Shown: in pieces, positions 7,673 through 12,483 of the stretch
Numbering within the stretch: the stretch's first letter is position 1
Layout: each line of letters begins with the position of its first letter
Assembly (NCBI GenBank): GCA_034667245.1
Contig: JAXDKI010000216.1
Span: forward strand, 1 to 12,483
DNA: 12,483 nucleotides
Direction: 5' to 3'
Source: DATBFX01 sp034667245
Lineage (GTDB): Bacteria > Chloroflexota > Chloroflexia > Thermomicrobiales > UBA6265
Made by a program: the position numbers and the translations under genes
The notes under the pieces: generated by a model
Told to the model about the DNA's origin: nothing
Seen by the model: only the letters and a program-made list of their open reading frames with translations
The model's database searches: none

Positions 7673-8579
7673 CGCGGAATCCGAGGCGCCAGCGGACGAC
7701 GACGCGGTATTGCAGATACAGCACGGCGGCAGTGATCGCGTAGAGCGTCAGCGTCATCGCCGCCGCATAGCCGAAGCGCAGGTAGGAGAAGGCGTTGGTA
7801 TAGATGTAGAGCGGCAGGAACGTCGTCGCGTAGTTCGGGCCGCCGCCGCGACCGACGATCAGCGAGGCGACGAAGTTCGCCTGCAAACTGTGGATCGTGT
7901 CACGAAAGAGGAAGACCAGCAGCACCGGCGCGATCGCCGGCAAGACGACCCCCCAGAACGTCCGCCACGCTGAGCCGCCGTCGATAGCGACCTGCTCGTA
8001 GAGTTCGCGCGGGACGTCGCGCAGGGCCGCGAGACAAACGACGAGCCCTTCGCCGATCTGCCAGCTGAGCATGATCACGATCGCGATCCGTGCGCTCGTC
8101 TCTTGCACCATCCAGGCCGGTCCCGGTAGACCGAAGAGGGCGAGGAACTGGTTGAACGGACCGTAGATGGGATTGAGGATCCAGAGCCAGACGATCGCCC
8201 AGGCGAAGTCGGGAACGACGGTCGGCAGGTAGACCGCGGCCCGATAGGCTCCGATCCCCCGACCGCGGCGCGCCAGCAGCAACGCCAATCCGAGCGCCCC
8301 GACGAGCCGCAACGGGGTCGCCAGGGCAATGAAGATCAGCGAGTTCCCAAGTGACTTATGAAAGACCTCGTCGCGCAGCAGCTCCGAGAAGTTGGCAAGA
8401 CCATTGAAGACCGGCGGCTCTAGCGCGTTGTAGTCGGTGAACGCCAGCGGCAACCCAGCCAGCGCGGGGAGCACCGTGAAGATGAGGAGACCGAGCAAGA
8501 ACGGCGCGAGCATCAAGGCGAGTTGCGCCCGGTAGCTCAATCTCAGCCGGGGCAACCAGCGGGTCGTCGGTGACGCCAA
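7662..8579 (-). CDS. ABC transporter permease, MalF/UgpA type, TTG start
   Basis: This 305-residue inner-membrane permease starts with a short basic N-terminus and a first membrane segment at about 20-45. More follow near 78-104, 111-137, 162-186, 211-226 and 269-291. The ATPase-contacting loop at about 194-218 (YEQVAIDGGSAWRTFWGVVL) is a looser version of the EAA motif, as is common in MalF-like partners. I chose the TTG at 8579 because GGAG lies at 8589-8586, six bases upstream. No ATG or GTG occurs in frame between an upstream in-frame TGA (near 8639) and the first membrane segment, and the next ATG (residue 23) would remove part of that segment. The gene follows the 71-residue gene after 82 bp and overlaps the next permease by 11 bp. 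Confidence 0.93.
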   Translation of the reverse strand: MASPTTRWLPRLRLSYRAQLALMLAPFLLGLLIFTVLPALAGLPLAFTDYNALEPPVFNGLANFSELLRDEVFHKSLGNSLIFIALATPLRLVGALGLALLLARRGRGIGAYRAAVYLPTVVPDFAWAIVWLWILNPIYGPFNQFLALFGLPGPAWMVQETSARIAIVIMLSWQIGEGLVVCLAALRDVPRELYEQVAIDGGSAWRTFWGVVLPAIAPVLLVFLFRDTIHSLQANFVASLIVGRGGGPNYATTFLPLYIYTNAFSYLRFGYAAAMTLTLYAITAAVLYLQYRVVVRWRLGFRDVD

Positions 8580-8661
8580 AAGGAACTCCGAAGACGAGAG
8601 AGAAGCCGCTCGGTTCGCGCATGGGCGGAGTAGTAATCACGGTGCGTCGGCATGGATCGGC

Positions 8662-8877
8662 TCACCGATCGAACCCGCGCACCACCCCCTGCAGGAGCTG
8701 TCCCGACTCCGCCATCACGAAGCGTAGGCTATCGAGGTGGATCAGCACCTCCAGCAACTCTTCCCCCTCGAACGATTCGACGGCATCGGCGAGCTCGCCG
8801 CACTCGCGGAGCGCCGCGACGAGGTTCGCCCTCGCTTGCGCCCCCCGCGTCGCCTGCATCTGTGCGTAGTTGTTCAT
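8662..8877 (-). CDS. Small hypothetical protein, 71 residues, helical and acidic in the middle
   Basis: I do not recognise this protein. It begins MNNYAQMQATRGAQ and continues as a probable two- or three-helix protein, with an acidic stretch (ESFEGEELLEVL) flanked by hydrophobic positions. It has no signal peptide, membrane segment or metal-binding motif; it has one Cys. The ATG at 8877 is supported by GGAGAGAG at 8889-8882. Further in-frame codons upstream read through the inverted repeat and look non-coding. It lies between the amidase and the permeases on the same strand, so it is likely co-transcribed. It might be an accessory or regulatory protein of the amidase or transporter, but nothing in the sequence shows which. 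Good start context and an amphipathic pattern make it a likely real gene. Confidence 0.65.
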   Translation of the reverse strand: MNNYAQMQATRGAQARANLVAALRECGELADAVESFEGEELLEVLIHLDSLRFVMAESGQLLQGVVRGFDR

Positions 8878-8893
8878 GAAGCTCTCTCCGTTC

Positions 8894-8996
8894 GGAGAGG
8901 GCAGATGGCAGTAGGCAGAGGGCAGCAAGGCCACCTGCGTCCGCCCAACCAAAGACGAATCATCTGCCGTCTGCCCTCTGCACTCTGCCCTCTGCC
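8894..8996. repeat. Imperfect inverted repeat of GGCAGAGGGCAG units spanning the amidase stop codon
   Basis: The left arm (about 8896-8925) and right arm (about 8967-8996) match as reverse complements at about 25 of 30 positions, with a loop of about 40 bp. Each arm is itself built from repeated GGCAGAGGGCAG-like units. The right arm encodes the last 11 residues of the amidase and its TGA lies in the loop; the left arm ends about 5 bp before the ribosome binding site of the 71-residue gene. RNA from the minus strand could fold into a long hairpin between the two genes. Simple repeats of this CTGCC-type composition turn up between genes in some GC-rich genomes (from memory, not checked), so it may be one copy of a dispersed element. 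Confidence 0.7.
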
Positions 8997-10333
8997 GACT
9001 CATATGCCGCACCGATGCGGCAGAGGCGCGCCTCGGCGAAGGGGCGGCCGGCGATTTGGAGTCCGATCGGGAGGCCGGCGGGGTCGAAGCCGCAGGGGAT
9101 TGCCAGGACCGGTTGACCGGTCGCGTTGAACGGCATCGTCAGGCGGGTGTAGGCCAGGCTGACGTGCTCGCGATTGCCCTCGTCGTCGACGACGTAGAGG
9201 TCGTCGGCGGGCACGGCGGTGCCGGGAGCGGACGGCGCGATCAGCGCGTCGAGCCGGTGAGTGGCGAACAGGCGGGCAACCGACGCCTTGATCGCCGACC
9301 GCGCCCGGAGAGCTCGGACGTATCCCTCGGCGGAATAGAGCGCGTTGGCCTGGACCCGCAGACTCAATTCCTCGCCGTAGAGTTCGGGCGTCGCCCGCAC
9401 GCCGGCACCGTGGACGCCGACCGTTTCGACCCGGTTGATCAAGAAACAGGTGGCGCGGGCGGCGGCGGCTTCAGCCCACGGCGCCTCGATCACCTCGGCG
9501 CCGAGGTCGGCGAAGACCGCCAGAGCGGCCTCGACCGCCTCGCGGACGCCGGCCTGCAATCGGTCATAGAAGTGTGGTCGAGGCACACCCAACCGGAGAC
9601 CTCGCAGCCCCTCGCCGATCTCCGCCGTCGTGTCGCGGGCTGGGGAATCGGCGATGGCGTTCAGCACCAACGCCGCGTCCTCGACGGTCCGCGCCAATGG
9701 TCCGACCGTGTCAAGTGACCAGGCCAGCGGAAAGACGCCGCGGGTGCTGACCGTGCCGAAGGTCGGTTTCAGCCCAACGACCCCGCAGAGCGCGGCCGGG
9801 TTGCGAATGCTTCCCCCGGTGTCCGAGCCGAACGCCGCCAGCGCCGACCCGGCCGCAACCGCCGCCGCCGATCCACCTGAGCTCCCGCCGGGGATGCGCG
9901 TGGTGTCCCACGGGTTGCGCGCCGGTGGGCTGACCACACCGGCGGCGAATTCCTGCGTCGTCGTTTTGCCGAGGATCACGGCGCCGGCCGCCCGCAGTCT
10001 CGCGACGCTGGTCGCATCGTCTGCCGCCGGGTTCGCCTGCTCCCGGACGCGCGAGCCGCACTTCGTCGGCACCCCGCGGACGTCGAAGATGTCCTTGATC
10101 GCGATCGGCATTCCGTGCAGCGGTCCCCGGTCGGTCCCATCCCGTAGCTCGGCGTCGGCCTGTCGCGCGGCATCCAGCGCTTCGTCGGCCATGACGCGGA
10201 CGTAGGCATGGATCGCCGGTTCCGTTTGCTCGATCCGCTTCAGGGTCGATTCCGTAAACTCGACGGACGAGAGTTCGCGGCGGCGAAGTAGCGCCCCCGC
10301 CTGCCGAAGCGAAAGATCGCAGGGTTCGTTCAC
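8960..10333 (-). CDS. Amidase signature family hydrolase (AtzE/GatA-like)
   Basis: This 457-residue cytoplasmic amide hydrolase carries the complete Ser-cisSer-Lys triad. Lys80 lies in MPIAIKDIFD, the cis-Ser is about 151 in PGGSSGGSAAAVAAG, and the nucleophile is Ser175 in GSDTGGSIRNPA, with 24 residues between the serines as in the family. The length is normal. It starts with GTG at 10333, overlapping the stop of the small-subunit gene as GTGA, which implies coupled translation. A small GatC/AtzG-like partner upstream suggests a two-subunit enzyme like AtzE-AtzG (1-carboxybiuret hydrolase) rather than tRNA amidotransferase, because no GatB is present. The expected end is near AAYES; the final 11 residues come from the adjacent repeat. 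The substrate is unknown. Placement ahead of the permeases hints that it acts on an imported amide. Confidence 0.93.
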   Translation of the reverse strand: MNEPCDLSLRQAGALLRRRELSSVEFTESTLKRIEQTEPAIHAYVRVMADEALDAARQADAELRDGTDRGPLHGMPIAIKDIFDVRGVPTKCGSRVREQANPAADDATSVARLRAAGAVILGKTTTQEFAAGVVSPPARNPWDTTRIPGGSSGGSAAAVAAGSALAAFGSDTGGSIRNPAALCGVVGLKPTFGTVSTRGVFPLAWSLDTVGPLARTVEDAALVLNAIADSPARDTTAEIGEGLRGLRLGVPRPHFYDRLQAGVREAVEAALAVFADLGAEVIEAPWAEAAAARATCFLINRVETVGVHGAGVRATPELYGEELSLRVQANALYSAEGYVRALRARSAIKASVARLFATHRLDALIAPSAPGTAVPADDLYVVDDEGNREHVSLAYTRLTMPFNATGQPVLAIPCGFDPAGLPIGLQIAGRPFAEARLCRIGAAYESAEGRVQRADGR

Positions 10334-10554
10334 GCCGTCGCCTCCTCGGGCCAGCTCGGGTCATAGTCCGTTGCCGGCGCGACCCCATCGAGATCGAGCC
10401 CATCGAGGTCCGCGGCCAGCACGTAAAGATCGCGAAGCCGCTCCGTCACGGCCGGCAGCCGCTCCGGCGTCACCGCGAACCCGGCCAATCGCAGGAGACG
10501 TTCGACCACCTCCTCGGTGATCGCATTCCCGGCGTCTCCTCCGTCTGCGTTCAT
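10330..10554 (-). CDS. Small AtzG/GatC-like (DUF4089-type) subunit of the amidase
   Basis: This 74-residue protein has an N-terminal helix (EEVVERLLRLAGF), a VTPERLPAVTERL segment, and a C-terminal tail with DLDGLDLDGVAPATDYDPSW. That pattern fits the small partners of amidases of the AtzG/DUF4089 group, which wrap around the amidase subunit much as GatC does around GatA. I chose the ATG at 10554, preceded by GAGGAAGG about 9-10 bases upstream. An upstream extension to 10623 is possible but reads as an arginine-rich leader. The stop codon overlaps the amidase GTG by two bases. The family call rests on pattern and on position next to the amidase. Confidence 0.75.
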   Translation of the reverse strand: MNADGGDAGNAITEEVVERLLRLAGFAVTPERLPAVTERLRDLYVLAADLDGLDLDGVAPATDYDPSWPEEATA

Positions 10555-10876
10555 CGCTATTTCACCCTTCCTCACCGTAGCCGAGCAGCCCGACACGTTC
10601 GACCCGCGTCCGCGCCGCTTCAACCTTATTCAGGCAAGGGATTGTACGGGTCAGGACGTGATGGCGCGCGGGACCGCCAGTCTTGAGTTGGGCAGGGCTG
10701 CGCCACGAGGGCGGAGGCACTGCATGGTCAAAACAGGCTCTTATAGCGGCACGGCGCTCGGCGAGGTGCGTGCCCCGACGTGCCGCGCCTGTCGTGGCGT
10801 GACCATGGGCTTGCGTCCGACCGACCCTACCCCCACAATCCCGAACCACGATGTCGCACAAAAGGGAGGGTGAGCG
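10555..10876. other. Divergent intergenic region between the amidase pair and the ThDP enzyme
   Basis: No gene is supported in these 322 bp. It should hold promoters for both directions. Perfect 8-bp arms GCGGCACG (10746-10753) and CGTGCCGC (10779-10786) could form a hairpin or operator. On the minus strand, TACAAT (complement of 10641-10646) and TATAAG (complement of 10740-10745) resemble -10 boxes, neither with a good -35. A GGCGGTCCCGCG stretch on the minus strand recalls a T-box terminator motif but departs from it at key positions. No complete known riboswitch could be recognised by eye. Confidence 0.5.
10811..10839 (+). promoter_or_regulatory. Candidate sigma-70-type promoter for the ThDP enzyme
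   Basis: TTGCGT (10811-10816) and CACAAT (10834-10839) are 17 bp apart and end 37 bp before the ATG. The matches to TTGACA and TATAAT are 3 of 6 and 4 of 6, so the spacing is the main support. In GC-rich DNA this remains a weak call. Confidence 0.25.
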
Positions 10877-12483
10877 ATGAACGGCGCGGCCGCGGTAGCG
10901 GAGATTCTCAAGCGCGAGGGTGTCGAGTTTCTGATCGGCTATCCCGTCAATCCGATCATCGAGACCGCCGCGGTCGCCGACATCCGGACGATCATCGTCC
11001 GGCAGGAGCGAACCGGATTGCACATGGCGGACGCGGTCAGCCGCGTCACCTCGGGCCGGACGATCGGCGTCTTCGCCATGCAGCACGGACCGGGGACCGA
11101 GAACGCCTTTGGCGGTGTCGCCCAGGCATATGCCGATTCCGCACCGATCGTCGTCCTGCCGGCCGGTTACCCCCGGCGGATGATCAACGTCCCGCCGCAG
11201 TTCAACGCCTTCCTCAATTACCAGCACATCACCAAGTCGTGCGAGCAGGTGGTCATGGCCGATGCCATCCCCGACGCCCTCCGCCGTGCCTTCACCCAGG
11301 CCCGCAACGGTCGACCCCGTCCGGCCCTGGTCGAGCTGCCGACCGATGTCCTGGCCGAGGACGTGCCGGAGCCCCTCAACTACCGACCGACGCTCCGTGT
11401 GCGCTCGGCACCCGACCCGACCGATGTGGCGCGGGTCGCGGCGGCGCTCGTGAGCGCCGAGCGGCCCGTCCTCTACGCCGGCCAAGGGGTGCACTACGCC
11501 GAGGCCTGGGATGCCTTGCGGGAGCTAGCCGAACTCCTGGAAGCGCCGGTCACGACCAGTCTCCAGGGCAAGAGTGCCTTCCCCGAGGATCATCCACTGT
11601 CGCTCGGCTCCGGCGGGCGGTCGATGCCGAAACCGGTTCGGCACTTTCTCGATCGGGCCGATCTCATCTTCGGCATCGGCTGCAGCTTCACCAAGACCAC
11701 GTATGGCGTCGCCATGCCCTCCGGCAAGACGATCGTCCAGGCGACGCTCGATCCCGCCGATTTGGCCAAGGACATCCCGGTCGACGACGCCCTCCTCGGT
11801 GACGCGCGACTGACGCTCCAGGCGCTGCTGGCCGAGGTCAAGGAGCGGCTCGGCGGCAAACCACGCGGTCGCGCCGCGGCGGTGGCGAGCGAGATCGCCG
11901 CGATCAGGAAGGAATGGTTGGCGCAGTGGCTGCCGAAGCTGACCTCGGAGGAGACACCCCTCTCGCCCTACCGCGTGATCTGGGACCTGATGCGGACCGT
12001 CGATGTGGGGAAGACGATCATCACCCACGACGCCGGCAGCCCGCGCGATCAGCTCTCACCATTCTGGGAAGCGCGCACGCCGCTCACCTATCTCGGCTGG
12101 GGCAAGACCACCCAGCTCGGCTACGGGCTAGGGCTGGCGATGGGGGCAAAGCTGGTGCGGCCCGACCACCTCTGCATCAACGTTTGGGGTGACGCGGCGA
12201 TCGGCTTCACCGGGATGGATTTCGAAACCGCCGTCCGCGAACGGATCCCGATCCTCTCCGTGCTCCTCAACAACTTCTCGATGGCGATCGAGCTCCCGAT
12301 CATGCAGGCCGCCACCGCCAAGTACCGGAGCACCGACATCAGCGGGCACTACGCCGACTTCGCGCGGGCACTCGGGGGCCACGGAGAGCGGGTGACGGAG
12401 CCGGGCCAGATCGTCCCAGCGATCGAACGCGCGATCCGGGCGACGGAGGAAGGGACGCCGGCCCTGCTCGAGTTCATCACGGC
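10877..12483 (+). CDS. ThDP-dependent enzyme, acetolactate synthase / 2-hydroxyacyl-CoA lyase superfamily, 3' end missing
   Basis: At least 535 residues are encoded before the window ends, with no stop. The ATG at 10877 follows AAAGGGAGGGTG. The N-terminal PYR domain (about 1-165) keeps the cofactor-activating Glu44 (VRQERTGLHMADAVSRV). A central domain (about 185-330) has GQGVHYAEA and GIGCSFTKT. The C-terminal PP domain (about 370 on) has the cofactor motif WGDAAIGFTGMDFE starting near 437 and Asn465-Asn466 after about 24 residues, giving the Asp439 and Asn ligands for Mg-diphosphate. The usual GDG reads GDA. The GF-[ST]-GM-[DE]-x-ET pattern after it recalls oxalyl-CoA decarboxylase and 2-hydroxyacyl-CoA lyase, while the N-terminal part reads like acetolactate synthase. 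The reaction is probably cleavage or ligation next to a keto group; the substrate is unknown. It is divergent from the amidase pair and may share its pathway. Confidence 0.92.
   Translation, partial: MNGAAAVAEILKREGVEFLIGYPVNPIIETAAVADIRTIIVRQERTGLHMADAVSRVTSGRTIGVFAMQHGPGTENAFGGVAQAYADSAPIVVLPAGYPRRMINVPPQFNAFLNYQHITKSCEQVVMADAIPDALRRAFTQARNGRPRPALVELPTDVLAEDVPEPLNYRPTLRVRSAPDPTDVARVAAALVSAERPVLYAGQGVHYAEAWDALRELAELLEAPVTTSLQGKSAFPEDHPLSLGSGGRSMPKPVRHFLDRADLIFGIGCSFTKTTYGVAMPSGKTIVQATLDPADLAKDIPVDDALLGDARLTLQALLAEVKERLGGKPRGRAAAVASEIAAIRKEWLAQWLPKLTSEETPLSPYRVIWDLMRTVDVGKTIITHDAGSPRDQLSPFWEARTPLTYLGWGKTTQLGYGLGLAMGAKLVRPDHLCINVWGDAAIGFTGMDFETAVRERIPILSVLLNNFSMAIELPIMQAATAKYRSTDISGHYADFARALGGHGERVTEPGQIVPAIERAIRATEEGTPALLEFIT

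Noticed and set aside
9006..9021. Hairpin GCCGCA-CCGA-TGCGGC as a terminator after the amidase
   Set aside because: It lies within the amidase coding sequence before its stop and has no T-run.
10650..10690. Minus-strand GGCGGTCCCGCG as a T-box riboswitch motif
   Set aside because: It differs from the conserved GGTGGTACCGCG at key positions, and no specifier stem or matching terminator was seen.

Overview
The window is GC-rich bacterial DNA with GTG and TTG starts alongside ATG, strong Shine-Dalgarno sites, tight gene packing and a carbohydrate-type ABC transporter set. This resembles soil or thermophilic Chloroflexota (Thermomicrobia-like), but that placement is an inference from style only. 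No rRNA, tRNA, CRISPR array, integrase or transposase gene was found.

Layout. (a) 2-1969, plus strand: the 3' part of a REC-PAS-GGDEF-EAL cyclic-di-GMP protein. Its EAL half looks intact and its GGDEF half is degenerate. (b) 2017-3120, minus strand: a Gfo/Idh/MocA oxidoreductase with a GTG start, convergent with (a). (c) 3276-3593, minus strand: an XRE-family antitoxin-like gene with no intact toxin. A 17-codon scrap resembling a toxin C-terminus sits just upstream of it. (d) 3728-5092 and 5366-6802, plus strand: two tandem, clearly paralogous family-1 solute-binding proteins, one with a Sec signal and one with a Tat-like signal. (e) Minus strand, read from right to left: an AtzG/GatC-like small subunit (10554-10330), an amidase coupled through a GTGA overlap (10333-8960), an inverted repeat that supplies the amidase's last residues and stop codon, a 71-residue unknown protein (8877-8662), and two ABC permeases (8579-7662 and 7672-6806). 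(f) 10877-12483, plus strand: a ThDP-dependent enzyme of the acetolactate synthase / 2-hydroxyacyl-CoA lyase superfamily, cut by the window end.

How it may work together. The two binding proteins and two permeases make up a CUT1-type importer with the receptors on one strand and the channel on the other, meeting tail to tail with a 3-bp gap. No ATPase gene is present, so one must come from elsewhere in the genome. The permeases lie in a same-strand run downstream of the amidase and its small subunit, which suggests import and hydrolysis of an amide-bearing compound. The ThDP enzyme is divergent from the amidase pair across a 322-bp intergenic region and may belong to the same pathway. The substrate cannot be read from the sequence.

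Nothing here is clearly a new class of system. The most distinctive points are the twin receptors with different export signals, the amidase-transporter linkage with an unknown small protein, the repeat that rewrites the amidase C-terminus, and the antitoxin left beside a toxin scrap.
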